From an uncultured Paracoccaceae bacterium (lineage in GTDB: Bacteria > Pseudomonadota > Alphaproteobacteria > Rhodobacterales > Rhodobacteraceae): DNA of 64,000 bases. Every line of letters begins with the position of its first letter. Positions within the stretch are counted from its first letter, which is position 1. The DNA lies in the NCBI GenBank assembly GCA_947493335.1, contig CANLQO010000001.1, positions 1,798,001-1,862,000 of the forward strand, given 5' to 3'. Shown piece by piece: positions 47,148 through 56,917 of this stretch. The translations under genes were made by a program, and so were the position numbers. The notes under the pieces are model-generated. The model was not told the origin of the DNA. It made no database searches and was given only the letters and a program-made list of their open reading frames with translations.

Positions 47148-47828
47148 TTGAAGATTGTTGTGCTGACGGGCGCTGGCGTCTCTGCCGAGAGCGGCTTGGG
47201 GACATTTCGGGACGAAGACGGGCTTTGGACGCAATATGCGCTGGAGGATGTGGCAACGCCCGAGGGTTTTGCCCGCGATCCCGCGTTGGTCCACGACTTT
47301 TACAATGCACGACGTCAGAATTGTCTGAGTTCAGCGCCGAATCCGGCTCATTTCGCGCTGGCGACGTTGCAAAAGTCCAAGGCGCATGAGGTTGTGCTGG
47401 TCACACAGAACGTTGATGACCTGCATGAACGCGCCGGATCTTTGGATGTCGTCCACATGCATGGCCGCCTGCTTGGCGCATTGTGCGCGGACTGTGACGC
47501 CCGGTGGGACGTGGCTGCAGCAATGGCAGTTGATGACCCCTGCCCCAGTTGCGCGGCCCCGGCCTCACGCCCCGATGTCGTCTGGTTTGGCGAGATGCCC
47601 TATCACATGGATGAGATCATGGCCGATCTGGAGACATGCGATCTATTCGCAGCCATTGGCACCAGCGGCACGGTCTATCCTGCGGCGGGCTTTGTCGATC
47701 TGGCGCGACAGGCCGGTGCCCACACGATCGAGATTAACCCGGACCCCGCCGGCGGCGGCTTTGACGCGGTGATAGCCGGTCCCGCAACGACGGCGGTGCC
47801 GGACTGGGTCAAAAGCCTCGTGGGATGA
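47148..47828 (+). CDS. cobB: NAD-dependent protein deacylase (sirtuin)
   Basis: A 226-aa sirtuin of the CobB type. NAD-binding motifs are [23 protein letters not shown] and [13 protein letters not shown]. The catalytic His is in VVHMHGRL. Zinc cysteines appear as CADC and CPSC, and [13 protein letters not shown] completes the fold. The start is a TTG at 47148. A 25-codon frame overlaps its stop and the meaB start by ATGA on each side. Confidence 0.93.
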   Translation: MKIVVLTGAGVSAESGLGTFRDEDGLWTQYALEDVATPEGFARDPALVHDFYNARRQNCLSSAPNPAHFALATLQKSKAHEVVLVTQNVDDLHERAGSLDVVHMHGRLLGALCADCDARWDVAAAMAVDDPCPSCAAPASRPDVVWFGEMPYHMDEIMADLETCDLFAAIGTSGTVYPAAGFVDLARQAGAHTIEINPDPAGGGFDAVIAGPATTAVPDWVKSLVG

Positions 47829-47902
47829 AGCACACGACCCTTGGGGCAATCACGCAACGCGGGCTGGACAGATTTGCCACGCAGCGCCACAAAGCGGCAT
47901 GA
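47825..47902 (+). CDS. Possible 25-aa bridging ORF between cobB and meaB
   Basis: The ATG overlaps the cobB stop (ATGA) and the TGA overlaps the meaB start (ATGA). The predicted peptide is basic ([16 protein letters not shown] then FATQRHKAA), without a signal. The two overlaps could pass ribosomes from cobB to meaB. Whether the peptide itself matters is unknown. Confidence 0.35.
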   Translation: MKHTTLGAITQRGLDRFATQRHKAA

Positions 47903-48891
47903 CGCGCAGCACCGACATATCCGAGATGGCATCCCGCATCCGTGCGGGCGACAGGCGCGCGCTGGCCCGTGCGATTACGCTGGTTGAAAGCGGCCGCGCC
48001 GATCACCGCGCCGATGCGCTGGCACTGCTGGAGGCGGTTGGACAGGATCGGCAGGCCGTCCGCATTGGCCTGTCCGGCACCCCCGGTGTCGGTAAATCCA
48101 CATTTATCGAGGCTTTTGGCCTGATGCTGACGGGACTTGAAAAGCGCGTGGCGGTACTCGCGGTTGATCCTTCTTCTGCGCGCTCGGGCGGGTCAATTCT
48201 GGGCGACAAGACGCGGATGGACCATCTGGCGCGTGACCCACGCGCGTTTATCCGCCCCTCGCCCAGCCAGACGCAATTGGGCGGGGTCGCGCGCCGCACC
48301 CGAGAGGCCGTGGCCCTGTGCGAAGCTGCGGGTTTTGACGTGGTGTTGATCGAAACCGTGGGTGTGGGCCAATCCGAAACCGTGGTGGCGCAGATGTCGG
48401 ACCTGTTTGTGTTGCTGCTGGCACCGGCGGGCGGCGACGAATTGCAGGGCGTTAAGCGCGGCATCATGGAGATCGCTGACCTGATCCTTGTCAACAAGGC
48501 CGATGGCGCGCTGAAACAGCAGGCGATGCGGACCTGCGCGGATTATGCCGGTGCGCTACGGCTTTTGCGCAAGCGGCAGCAGGACCCCGATGGTTTCCCC
48601 AAGGCGTTGACCATTTCGGCACTGGAAAGTGATGGACTTTCAAAGGCTTGGGATGAGATGCAGGCGCTTTTGGCTTGGCGGCGCGACAATGGCGTCTGGG
48701 ACCAGACCCGCGCCAGCCAGCGCGGCGGCTGGTTCCAAGATGAGGTGCGGCATCTGCTGCTTGCGCGGCTGCAAACTGACCCCGAACTGCGCGATGCGAT
48801 GGCGCGATCAGAGGCCGAGGTCACCGCCGGAGAGGCCACGCCAGAAGCGGCAGCGGCGCGGATCGTTGCGTCACTGCGCGAAAGCGATTAA
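47899..48891 (+). CDS. meaB: Methylmalonyl-CoA mutase-associated GTPase MeaB
   Basis: A 330-aa G3E-family GTPase that protects and reloads methylmalonyl-CoA mutase with its cobalamin cofactor. The P-loop is [33 protein letters not shown] covers switch I with the DPSS motif, [13 protein letters not shown] the switch II region, and LVNKADGA the NKxD base motif. Its presence fits the cobalamin genes of the window; the mutase gene itself is not here. Confidence 0.95.
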   Translation: MTRSTDISEMASRIRAGDRRALARAITLVESGRADHRADALALLEAVGQDRQAVRIGLSGTPGVGKSTFIEAFGLMLTGLEKRVAVLAVDPSSARSGGSILGDKTRMDHLARDPRAFIRPSPSQTQLGGVARRTREAVALCEAAGFDVVLIETVGVGQSETVVAQMSDLFVLLLAPAGGDELQGVKRGIMEIADLILVNKADGALKQQAMRTCADYAGALRLLRKRQQDPDGFPKALTISALESDGLSKAWDEMQALLAWRRDNGVWDQTRASQRGGWFQDEVRHLLLARLQTDPELRDAMARSEAEVTAGEATPEAAAARIVASLRESD

Positions 48892-49038
48892 AGCAGTGCC
48901 AAGGCACTTGACCCGCCAAAGGAATCCGCCTATCCCGCGCAAACCGAATTTAGGGCCCCGGCAAGGGGCCTTGTCATTGATGTAGGCCGCCGCCCCGATC
49001 ACGCGAGGCAGCGCGGACCGTAACCGAAGGATAAGATC

Positions 49039-49320
49039 ATGTCGCGCCGTTGCGAACTGACTGGAAAAGGCCCGATGTCTGGCAACAATGTCAGCCACGC
49101 CAAAAACCGCACCCGCCGCCGGTTCCTGCCCAACCTGCAGGACGTGTCGCTGCGCTCGGACGTGCTGGGCCGGACGTTCAAATTCCGCATCTCAAATGCT
49201 GCCCTGCGCACCGTGGATCACCGCGGCGGTCTGGACGCTTTCATGGCGAAAGCCAAGGATGCAGAGCTTTCGGCAGGTGCGCTGAAGGTGAAGAAAGAGA
49301 TCACCAAGGCAACCGCCTGA
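49039..49320 (+). CDS. rpmB: 50S ribosomal protein L28
   Basis: A 93-aa protein beginning [21 protein letters not shown], the standard L28 start, then [16 protein letters not shown]. It lacks the paired CxxC of zinc-binding paralogues apart from one cysteine. AAGGATAAG precedes the ATG. A terminator follows 24 bases after the stop. Confidence 0.97.
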   Translation: MSRRCELTGKGPMSGNNVSHAKNRTRRRFLPNLQDVSLRSDVLGRTFKFRISNAALRTVDHRGGLDAFMAKAKDAELSAGALKVKKEITKATA

Positions 49321-49344
49321 TTTCTTTTGTCAATGTTTCGCAAA

Positions 49345-49374
49345 GGCCCGGTTGCAGATGCAGCCGGGCCTTTT
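49345..49374 (+). terminator. Rho-independent terminator of rpmB
   Basis: GGCCCGGTTGCA (49345-49356) and TGCAGCCGGGCC (49359-49370) pair with one G-T wobble and are followed by TTTT. Preceding A residues can extend the stem into the T-run. Confidence 0.85.
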
Positions 49375-49435
49375 GCTTTGACAGGGGGCGTCATGGGCGT
49401 AGATCGTCCGGCCAAATGACGCAAAGAGACCCGCA

Positions 49436-51826
49436 ATGACATTGCCGATCGACGCCATTCTGCCCGACCTTGTGGCCGCCTTGCGGGCGCAGGGCCGCGT
49501 GGTGCTTCAAGCGCCACCCGGTGCGGGCAAGACAAGCCGCGTGCCTTTGGCGATGCTGGAGGCCGTGACCGGCAAAATCGTGATGCTGGAGCCGCGCAGG
49601 CTTGCCGCGCGGGCCGCTGCCGAACGGCTTGCCGTGCAATTGGGCGAAAAGACCGGCGCACAGGTCGGATACCGGATGCGCGGCGAAAGTGTGCAAGGCA
49701 GCAGGATCGAAGTGGTGACCGAGGGTATTCTGACGCGGATGCTGCAAAGCGACCCTTCGCTGCCCGGTATCGGCGCGGTGATTTTCGACGAATTCCACGA
49801 ACGCTCGCTGAACGCCGATCTTGGTCTGGCGCTGGTCTGGGAGGCGCGCGCCGCCCTGCGCCCCGATCTGATGGTCGTGGTGATGTCAGCGACGCTGGAC
49901 GCGGCCCCTGTGGCCGCAATGCTGGACGACGCGCCGGTCGTCACCTCTGATGGGCGCAGCTTTCCGGTCGAGGCGATCTTTCTGGACAAGGCCGTGCCAA
50001 AGGGCGTGCGGATGACGCAGGCGGTCGCCGACCGCATCGCGGACGTCGCACCGGTGACGACGGGAGGTATCCTTGTTTTTCTGCCCGGAGAGGGCGAGAT
50101 CCGTCAGGTCGAGGCCGCGTTAAAGGGGCGTTTGCCAAAGGATTGCGCAGTCCGGCCGCTATACGGTGCCTTGCCATTCAAGGCACAGCGGGCCGCGATT
50201 GCCCCGGTCACAGAGGGCCGCAAGGTGGTGTTGTCGACATCCATCGCTGAAACCTCGCTGACGATCGAGGATATTCGCGTGGTGGTGGATGCCGGGCAGG
50301 CACGCAGGGCGCGGTATGATCCGGGGTCTGGTATGTCGCGACTGGTGACCGAGCGGGTCAGCCGGGCCGAGGCCACCCAACGCGCGGGCCGCGCGGGCCG
50401 GGTGGCCCCGGGCGTTGCCTATAAGTTATGGACGAAAGGCGAAGATGGCGCCCTGCCCGCCTTTGCCCCGGCGGAAATCGAGGTCGCCGACCTTGCCCCG
50501 CTGGCGTTGGAACTGGCGGTCTGGGGCAGCGATGATCTGGCTTTTCTGACACCGCCGCCGGTTGGCGCCTTGGCCGAGGCCCGCCGACTACTTCAGGATT
50601 TGGGCGCATTGGATGCAGAGGCCCGGATCACGCCACATCGGCGGGCGCTGGCCAGACTGCCGTTGCACCCGCGCTTGGGGCATATGCTGATCACGGCAGG
50701 GGTTGGGGCCGCGCCGCTGGCCGCCCTTTTGGCCGCACGCGACCCCTTGCGCGGCGCACCGGTCGACCTGACGCTGCGGATGCGCGCGATCAAGGGGCGG
50801 TATGACGGACCGGGCGAGGTGCTGCACGGTGCGCTGCAACAGATCAAGGCGGACATTCCACGTCTTGCAAAGGGAGTGGATGCGGCACCAGAGATGAGCC
50901 TGCCCATGATGGCGGCGCTGGCCTACCCTGACCGGATCGGATTACGGCGCAAAGGGGACGCGCCGCGCTATCTGCTGTCGGGTGGCAAAGGAGCCGCACT
51001 TGATCCTGGCGATCCGCTGGCCGGGCAACGGCTGATCGTGGCGACCGATCTGGATGGTGACGCGCGCGAGGCGCGTGTCAGACAAGCGGTGACGATCAGC
51101 GAGGCAGAGGTCCGGCAGCTATATCCCCCGGTCTGGACGGAGGTCTGCCTGTGGTCCAAACGCGACGGCAAAGTCTTAACGCGAAAGCAGGAAATACTGG
51201 GTGCGCTGGTGCTGGATGACCGGATCTGGGCCGATGCCCCTGCCGAGGCCATCGCCCGCGCAATGCTGGACGGGGTGCGGCAATTGGGACTGCGGATCAG
51301 TGGCAAGGCCGCGCTTTTTCGCGCGCGTGTGGCGCTGGTTGACGGGCTGCCCGCGATGGACGACGACAGCCTGATGGCGGGGCTGGAAGACTGGCTTTTG
51401 CCACATCTGAACGGTGTGAAAACGTCAGAGGACTGGAAGCGGTTTGACCCGTTGCCCGCGCTGCGTGCAATGTTGGATTGGGACCAGTTGCAGCGGCTTG
51501 ATGCGGCAGCGCCTGCGCATTTCACCACGCCATTGGGTCGCAAAATTCCCATTGATTACAGTGGTGAAGCCCCCGAAATCACCCTGCGCCTGCAAGAGAT
51601 GTTTGGCCAGACGACCCATCCGATGGTGGGCCGCGTGCCATTGCGGGTGACGCTTTTGTCGCCGGGGCAAAAGCCGGTCCAGACGACGCAAGACATTCCG
51701 GGTTTCTGGGCCACCTCTTATGCGGATGTCCGGCGCGACATGCGCGGACGCTATCCGCGCCATCCCTGGCCCGAAGACCCCACCCAGGCCGACCCGACGT
51801 TGCGCGCCAAACCGCGCGGCACTTGA
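49436..51826 (+). CDS. hrpB: ATP-dependent helicase HrpB
   Basis: A 796-aa DEAH-box helicase of the HrpB family. Motif I is APPGAGKTSRVP, motif Ia MLEPRRLAARAAAERLA, motif II IFDEFHERSLNADL (DEFH variant), motif III VMSATLDA. Motif V region is LSTSIAETSLTIEDI and motif VI RAEATQRAGRAGRV. The HrpB-specific C-terminal domain ends GFWATSYADVRRDMRGRYPRHPWPEDP (read in parts). The cellular substrate RNA is unknown. Confidence 0.95.
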   Translation: MTLPIDAILPDLVAALRAQGRVVLQAPPGAGKTSRVPLAMLEAVTGKIVMLEPRRLAARAAAERLAVQLGEKTGAQVGYRMRGESVQGSRIEVVTEGILTRMLQSDPSLPGIGAVIFDEFHERSLNADLGLALVWEARAALRPDLMVVVMSATLDAAPVAAMLDDAPVVTSDGRSFPVEAIFLDKAVPKGVRMTQAVADRIADVAPVTTGGILVFLPGEGEIRQVEAALKGRLPKDCAVRPLYGALPFKAQRAAIAPVTEGRKVVLSTSIAETSLTIEDIRVVVDAGQARRARYDPGSGMSRLVTERVSRAEATQRAGRAGRVAPGVAYKLWTKGEDGALPAFAPAEIEVADLAPLALELAVWGSDDLAFLTPPPVGALAEARRLLQDLGALDAEARITPHRRALARLPLHPRLGHMLITAGVGAAPLAALLAARDPLRGAPVDLTLRMRAIKGRYDGPGEVLHGALQQIKADIPRLAKGVDAAPEMSLPMMAALAYPDRIGLRRKGDAPRYLLSGGKGAALDPGDPLAGQRLIVATDLDGDAREARVRQAVTISEAEVRQLYPPVWTEVCLWSKRDGKVLTRKQEILGALVLDDRIWADAPAEAIARAMLDGVRQLGLRISGKAALFRARVALVDGLPAMDDDSLMAGLEDWLLPHLNGVKTSEDWKRFDPLPALRAMLDWDQLQRLDAAAPAHFTTPLGRKIPIDYSGEAPEITLRLQEMFGQTTHPMVGRVPLRVTLLSPGQKPVQTTQDIPGFWATSYADVRRDMRGRYPRHPWPEDPTQADPTLRAKPRGT

Positions 51827-51850
51827 GGTCAGGAAACCGTGACTTTGAAG

Positions 51851-51859
51851 TTATCCACA
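51851..51859 (+). promoter_or_regulatory. Single perfect DnaA box
   Basis: TTATCCACA occurs once between hrpB and the Nudix gene. AT-rich sequence, including GATTCAGTAATAATTAACAA, follows up to the Nudix start. One box alone does not make an origin; it may be a DnaA-titration or regulatory site. Confidence 0.35.
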
Positions 51860-51911
51860 GGTTGTGTTATAGATTCAGTAATAATTAACAATAACCTGAG
51901 ACAGTTTCTTC

Positions 51912-52367
51912 ATGTTACACGCTGTGCGCACCGCATTCTCTGACGTCCTTGGATCATTTCTGTTCCGCACCCCGCCTGTCCTGCAATATGCCGCCTTATG
52001 TCATCGTGACACGCCAAAGGGGCGCGAGGTCTTGATGATCACCAGCTCGCACGGGCGCTGGATTTTGCCCAAAGGCTGGCCAATTGACGGGCTTTCCGCC
52101 GGAGAGACCGCAGCGCAAGAAGCTTGGGAAGAGGCCGGCGTGAAAGCGGCGGCGGTCAGTGAAGCGCTTGGCACCTTTGAGACGATCAAGCGGTTCAATG
52201 ACGGGCAGGAAGTTCCCTGTGAGACGACCGTCTTTGCAGTGGAAGTTGCTGATATCAAGGATGATTTCCCAGAAGCGCAAAAGCGCGAGCGGCGCTGGCT
52301 ACCCCAGCAGGAAGCCGCGCGCACGGTGGAAGAGGACGGCCTGCGCGAGATTATCGCCAGTTTCTAG
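51912..52367 (+). CDS. Nudix hydrolase
   Basis: A 151-aa Nudix protein with an exact Nudix box: GWPIDGLSAGETAAQEAWEEAG (read in parts; G-x5-E-x7-xE-x2-EE-x-G with Gln-Glu before the last helix). RWILPKGWPIDG and RRWLPQQEAART are typical of the diphosphoinositol polyphosphate-type branch. Substrate undecided. The 90-base leader is AT-rich and carries the DnaA box. Confidence 0.9.
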   Translation: MLHAVRTAFSDVLGSFLFRTPPVLQYAALCHRDTPKGREVLMITSSHGRWILPKGWPIDGLSAGETAAQEAWEEAGVKAAAVSEALGTFETIKRFNDGQEVPCETTVFAVEVADIKDDFPEAQKRERRWLPQQEAARTVEEDGLREIIASF

Positions 52368-52435
52368 GCACTGTCCCACCCAGCTTGACCTGCAAAGAGA
52401 TGGACAGGCCTGCGCCTTGCAGGCAGGTTGTCGCA

Positions 52436-53554
52436 ATGAAGATCACCCAAATCACAACGACGCCGCTGTGCGTGCCTTATACCAAGCCTTACCACTGGGC
52501 GCAGGGCGTAATCACTGACGCGACGGTCATTCTGGTCAAGGTCGAAACAGACACCGGCCACATCGGATATGGGGAAAGCATTGGCACGCCCGATACCGCG
52601 GCAATCGCGCGGTTGATCGACCGGGCCGCAAAATACTGCATCGGGCGCGATCCTTTTGACAATGCAGGCCTGATGGCGACGGCCTATCACGCGCTGTTTC
52701 AGGCGCTGGCGACCTGCTCTGCCCCGCGGTTTGGGGCGCAGGTTCTGGCTGGTTTGGAAATGGCGCTTTGGGACGTCATGGGCAAGGCCGTGGGACGTCC
52801 GGTGCATCAGTTGCTGGGCGGTGCGGTGCGCGACCACATCCGCTATTTCGGGTTCGCCATGGGTGAAACACCGGCCGAGGTCGCAGCCGACGCGGCGGCC
52901 CTGATCCAGACCGGGGTTGAGACGATCTACATCAAGGTCGGGCGTGGAGATCCCCTCGATCTGGAAACGGTGGCCGCCGTGCGCGAGGCCATCGGTCCCA
53001 AGACCCGGTTGCGCGTTGATGCCAATGAAAAATGGACCCCGGTCCGGGCGCGCCGGATGATTGCAGAGCTGGCGCAATTTGGGGTGGAGATGGTGGAACA
53101 ACCAACGCCATCCGACAGCCTTGCAGCCTTGGCGCTTGTGCGCGCGGCAAGCCCGGTTGCCATTGGGGCCGATCAGGTCAATTTCACCCCAGAGGATGTG
53201 GCAAGAACACTCGCCGCCGATGCGGCAGATTTGATTGTGCTGGGCCTGCACGAGACCGGCGGCATTACCCGGTTCATCAAGGCCGGGCGCATTGCAGAGG
53301 CCGCAGGCGTCGATGTCTGCATCCACGGATTGTACGAAACCGGGATCACCACCTGCGCCGCACTGCAGGCGGGCGCGGTGCTGCCAAATCTGGATGACGC
53401 CAACCAGTACATGAACCACTTTTTGGCATGGGACATTCTGGCAGAACCCAACCTGATCCTGCGCGACGGGCAATTGCCAATCACCCTCGCACCGGGGCTG
53501 GGATTTGAACTGGACATGGACAAGGTGGCGGAAGCCGCAGCACGGGCGCGATAG
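52436..53554 (+). CDS. Mandelate racemase/muconate lactonizing enzyme-family protein
   Basis: A 372-aa enolase-superfamily enzyme. The N-terminal capping domain begins MKITQITTTPLCVPYTKPY. In the barrel the general base Lys lies in TIYIKVGRGDP; the three metal ligands lie in RLRVDANEKW (Asp), MVEQPTPSDS (Glu) and AIGADQVNF (Asp). HGLYETGITTCAAL is the far-side segment. The substrate (sugar acid, dipeptide or lactone) cannot be told. The ATG at 52436 gives the family start. Confidence 0.88.
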   Translation: MKITQITTTPLCVPYTKPYHWAQGVITDATVILVKVETDTGHIGYGESIGTPDTAAIARLIDRAAKYCIGRDPFDNAGLMATAYHALFQALATCSAPRFGAQVLAGLEMALWDVMGKAVGRPVHQLLGGAVRDHIRYFGFAMGETPAEVAADAAALIQTGVETIYIKVGRGDPLDLETVAAVREAIGPKTRLRVDANEKWTPVRARRMIAELAQFGVEMVEQPTPSDSLAALALVRAASPVAIGADQVNFTPEDVARTLAADAADLIVLGLHETGGITRFIKAGRIAEAAGVDVCIHGLYETGITTCAALQAGAVLPNLDDANQYMNHFLAWDILAEPNLILRDGQLPITLAPGLGFELDMDKVAEAAARAR

Positions 53555-53572
53555 GTGGGCCATTTGCCCACC
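53554..53572. repeat. REP-like palindrome GGTGGGC-N5-GCCCACC, copy 3
   Basis: The palindrome begins at the last base of the stop codon of the enolase-superfamily gene. Same arms as the copies at 11573-11591 and 22720-22741. Confidence 0.6.
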
Positions 53573-53591
53573 CCGATGATTTCCGCCCGCG

Positions 53592-54497
53592 CTAAAGCCC
53601 CAAACAGTGCCGCATGATCGCCTTTTGTGCGTGCAGCCTGTTTTCGGCCTCGTCAAAGATCACCGAATGCTTGCCGTCCATCACGCTGCTGGTGGCTTCA
53701 TCGTCGCGGTGCGCAGGCAGGCAATGCATGAAAAGCGCATCGTCCTTGGCCCGCGCCATCAGCGCATCATTGACCTGATAGCCGCGCAATTGGTTGTGGC
53801 GGCGTTCACGCGCGGATTGCGGGTCATGCATGGAAACCCAGGTGTCGGTGACCACCAGATCGGCGCCGATGACGGCCTCATCAGGATTGCGGACAGTGGT
53901 GTAAAGACCGTTTAACGCCGGCTCCGGGTCCAGCGGTTCGGGACCGGTGAAGACCAGATCGAATTCGAACTGTTTGGCCGCATGGGCGAAGCTGGCAAAA
54001 ACGTTATTCCCGTCGCCGGACCAGACCACCTTTTTGCCCTTGATCGGGCCGTTGTGTTCCTCAAACGTCATGACATCGGCCATGATCTGGCAGGGATGCG
54101 TGCGGTTGGTCAGACCGTTGATCACCGGGACCGAGGCGTATTCGGCCATTTCCAGCAGCGTGTCTTCCTCAAAGGTGCGCATCATGATCAGGTCGACGTA
54201 GCGCGACAGCACGCGCGCGGTATCGGCGATGGTTTCGCCATGGCCCAACTGCATGTCGGCACCGGAAAGCACCATCGTCTCTCCGCCCATCTGACGGACG
54301 CCCACGTCAAAGGAAATGCGGGTCCGGGTCGAGGGCTTTTCAAAGATCAGCGCGACCATATGGCCTGCAAGCGGCTGGTCCTGATCCGGTGTGCCCTTGG
54401 GTTTACCGGCACGTGCGTCTTTCATGTCGCGCGCGGTATCAATGATCCGCCGCAGATCGGCAGGATCAGTAGTGTGAATGTCAAGAAAATGGGTCAT
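53592..54497 (-). CDS. argF: Ornithine carbamoyltransferase
   Basis: ArgF joins ornithine and carbamoyl phosphate to citrulline in arginine synthesis. The 301-aa protein has the carbamoyl-phosphate motif in [29 protein letters not shown], the DTWVSMHD segment and [14 protein letters not shown] with the ornithine-site Cys. It follows argD on the same strand with 63 bases between, so they form an argDF operon. Confidence 0.96.
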   Translation of the reverse strand: MTHFLDIHTTDPADLRRIIDTARDMKDARAGKPKGTPDQDQPLAGHMVALIFEKPSTRTRISFDVGVRQMGGETMVLSGADMQLGHGETIADTARVLSRYVDLIMMRTFEEDTLLEMAEYASVPVINGLTNRTHPCQIMADVMTFEEHNGPIKGKKVVWSGDGNNVFASFAHAAKQFEFDLVFTGPEPLDPEPALNGLYTTVRNPDEAVIGADLVVTDTWVSMHDPQSARERRHNQLRGYQVNDALMARAKDDALFMHCLPAHRDDEATSSVMDGKHSVIFDEAENRLHAQKAIMRHCLGL

Positions 54498-54522
54498 GGG
54501 AGGTCCTGTGGCAGGCGGCGGA

Positions 54523-54577
54523 CTGGGGGTTTCACACCCCCAGACCCCCGTGGCATATTTTTATTCAGAAGAAACAA
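54523..54577 (-). repeat. Gene-3'-end repeat motif, copy 4 (argD)
   Basis: On the reverse strand TTTCTTCTGAATAAAAATAT, then GCCACGGGGGTCTGGGGG and GTGTGAAACCCCCA. The argD stop TAA is inside. It is the closest match to the copy at hisE, and both proteins end Ser-Ser-Glu because of it. Confidence 0.6.
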
Positions 54578-55736
54578 GAGATTTGGCGGCCGCATCGAGC
54601 CGATCAGTCGCCGCCGCAATGTCAGCATCGGTGATGTTGAGCGCGGGTAGAAGCCGGATCACGTTGTCGGCGGCAGGCACGGTCAGGATCTCTTGCGCGT
54701 ATCCTGCGGCCACAACATCGGTGTTGGTGGCTTTGCATTTGAGCCCCAGCATCAGACCCGATCCCCGGACGCTTTCAAAGACATCCGGGTTGTCGGCGAC
54801 CAGCCCTTCGAGCTTTTGCCGCAAAAGACCCGCCTTGCGATTGACCTCTGCCAGAAAGTCATCCGTGGCGACGATATCCATCACCGCATTTCCGACCGCA
54901 CAGCCCAAGGGGTTGCCGCCATAAGTTGAGCCATGGGTGCCTGCCGTCATGCCGAGGGCTGCGTTTTCGGTGGCGAGCACTGCGCCAAGAGGGAAGCCGC
55001 CGCCAATGCCCTTGGCGACCATCATGATGTCGGGCGAAATACCGGACCATTCGTGAGCAAAAAGCTTGCCGGTTCGGCCTACGCCGCATTGCACCTCATC
55101 CAGGATCAGGAGGGCCCCGGTTTCATCGCAAAGATCGCGCAAGCCCTTGAGGCATTGATCCGGCACCGGGCGAATGCCGCCTTCGCCCTGAACGGGTTCG
55201 ATCAGGATGGCGGCGGTTTTGTCGGTGATCGCCGCCTTGAGCGCATCATGGTCGCCAAATTCCAGATGGGTAAAGCCCGGCAGCAGGGGGCCAAAGCCCT
55301 TGGTCATCTTCTCAGACCCTGCAGCGGCGATACCCGCCGAGGAACGGCCATGAAAGGAGCCGGAGAAGGTGATGATCTCGGACCGGTCCTCGCCCTTTTC
55401 AAACCAGTATTTGCGGGCCATTTTGACCGCCAGTTCACAGGCCTCTGTGCCGGAGTTGGTGAAGAACACCGTGTCGGCAAAGGTCGCATCGACCAGCTTG
55501 TCGGCCAGCGCCTGTTGCGCGGGGATGTTGTAGAGGTTCGACAGGTGCCAGACCTGTCCGGCCTGATCGTTCAGCGCCTTGGTCAACGCCGGATGGGCGT
55601 GGCCCAGACAATTGACGGCAATCCCTGCGCCGAGGTCCAGAAAGCGTCGGCCATCCGCCTCAACCAGCCAGGAGCCAGCGCCAGACACGAAGGTCAGCGG
55701 CGCACGGTTGTAGGTGGGCAGGACAGCAGAGATCAT
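54561..55736 (-). CDS. argD: Acetylornithine aminotransferase
   Basis: A 391-aa class III PLP aminotransferase of arginine synthesis. FLDLGAGIAVNCLGHAHP, FTNSGTEACELAVKMARKYW, HGRSSAGIAAAGSEKM, LILDEVQCGVGRTGKLFA and MMVAKGIGGGFPLGAVLA (with the cofactor Lys) follow in the family order. MISAVLPTYNRAPL at 55736 gives the usual start; an ATG at 55754 is possible. It heads the argDF pair. Confidence 0.95.
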   Translation of the reverse strand: MISAVLPTYNRAPLTFVSGAGSWLVEADGRRFLDLGAGIAVNCLGHAHPALTKALNDQAGQVWHLSNLYNIPAQQALADKLVDATFADTVFFTNSGTEACELAVKMARKYWFEKGEDRSEIITFSGSFHGRSSAGIAAAGSEKMTKGFGPLLPGFTHLEFGDHDALKAAITDKTAAILIEPVQGEGGIRPVPDQCLKGLRDLCDETGALLILDEVQCGVGRTGKLFAHEWSGISPDIMMVAKGIGGGFPLGAVLATENAALGMTAGTHGSTYGGNPLGCAVGNAVMDIVATDDFLAEVNRKAGLLRQKLEGLVADNPDVFESVRGSGLMLGLKCKATNTDVVAAGYAQEILTVPAADNVIRLLPALNITDADIAAATDRLDAAAKSLVSSE

Positions 55737-55981
55737 GGGATCAGCCTTTCGCAAGTGAAGCCCGAGTGATGCCGTGACGGCGCGGGCAGGTCAACGTTTT
55801 TGAGGGTGGATGATGGACGAGAGGGATCGGCAGACGGGCTTAGCGTCGGCGTCGCGCGATCATGTTGGCATGGTTCATCATGCGGGCGGCATAGCCCAAG
55901 GGTGACGCAGAGGGAAGCCCCGATTTCCGGGCTGGCGTGAATTGCATTGCGCACGTCGGGCGAATGGGTCAATCCGGCAGC

Positions 55982-56863
55982 ATGCAACGGACCCAACAGA
56001 ACCCCACTGCCGCGATTGCGCTGATGCTTCTGGCCACTGCGTTCATCGCGGGCACGATGATGATGGCCAAGCTTCTGGGCTCTGACACGCTGGGGCCTGC
56101 GCTGCACCCTTTGCAGATCAGTCACGGGCGGTTCATTTTTGCTTTGGTCACGATTGCGACGGCGGCGGCCATATTAAGACCCAAATTCATCAAGCCGAAT
56201 TTGCCCATTCACGTCGGACGCTCTGTCTTTGGCTGGATGGGGGTGACGGCGATGTTTGCGGCGGTCGCCTTTATCCCCCTGAGTGATGCGACTGCGATTT
56301 CATTTCTCAACCCGGTCTTTGGCATGTTGCTGGCCATCCCGTTTTTGGGGGAGCGCGTCGGCAAATGGCGATGGCTGGCGGCGGCGATGGCGCTGACCGG
56401 CGCGCTGATCCTGCTGCGACCGGGCGCGGGGACATTTCAACTGCCCGCGCTTTTGGCACTGGCGGCGGCGGCATTGCTGGGGATGGAGCTGATTTTCATC
56501 AAGAAACTGGCGGATAGAGAGCCGCCGTTTCAGATCCTGCTGATCAACAACGCGATCGGTTGTGCCATTGCATCGGTCGCCGTCATCGCGGTCTTTGCCA
56601 CCCCAACGTCCGCACAATGGGTGGCGCTGGCCGCACTTGGCGTGATGATGGCCAGCGCGCAGGCCTGTTTTGTCAATGCGATGGCGCGGGCCGAGGCGAG
56701 CTTTGTCACCCCGTTCAGCTATGTGACACTGATCTTTGCGGCCCTTTACGATCTGGCCGTATTTGACGTGGTGCCCGACGCCATCAGTTGGCTGGGTGCT
56801 GCCATTATACTGGCCGGTGCGGCCCTGCTTGCCGCCCGCGAAAGAGCCGCAAAGGTTTCCTAA
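55982..56863 (+). CDS. EamA/DMT-family transporter
   Basis: A 293-aa inner-membrane transporter with ten hydrophobic segments in two EamA repeats. Landmarks are ATAFIAGTMMMAKLLG, FGWMGVTAMFAAVAFIPLSDATAISFLNPVF (read in parts), LLAIPFLGERVGKWRW and the second-half FVTPFSYVTLIFAALYD. Drug/metabolite exporters of this type carry varied small molecules. The exact start is uncertain: in-frame ATGs lie at 55937, 55964 and 55982, none with a strong ribosome binding site. Confidence 0.85.
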   Translation: MQRTQQNPTAAIALMLLATAFIAGTMMMAKLLGSDTLGPALHPLQISHGRFIFALVTIATAAAILRPKFIKPNLPIHVGRSVFGWMGVTAMFAAVAFIPLSDATAISFLNPVFGMLLAIPFLGERVGKWRWLAAAMALTGALILLRPGAGTFQLPALLALAAAALLGMELIFIKKLADREPPFQILLINNAIGCAIASVAVIAVFATPTSAQWVALAALGVMMASAQACFVNAMARAEASFVTPFSYVTLIFAALYDLAVFDVVPDAISWLGAAIILAGAALLAARERAAKVS

Positions 56864-56917
56864 ACTTGCACCAGCGCCGCCGCAATCGCGCCGGAATTAA
56901 CCCATACGTAACCACGT

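Noticed and set aside
51841-51911. Replication origin at the DnaA box
   Set aside because: Only one box and no dnaA, parAB or other origin genes nearby.
55840-55947. Possible 35-aa reverse-strand ORF (MQFTPARKS... ending in four arginines)
   Set aside because: No ribosome binding site and it would overlap the longer EamA start; composition looks like GC-driven chance.
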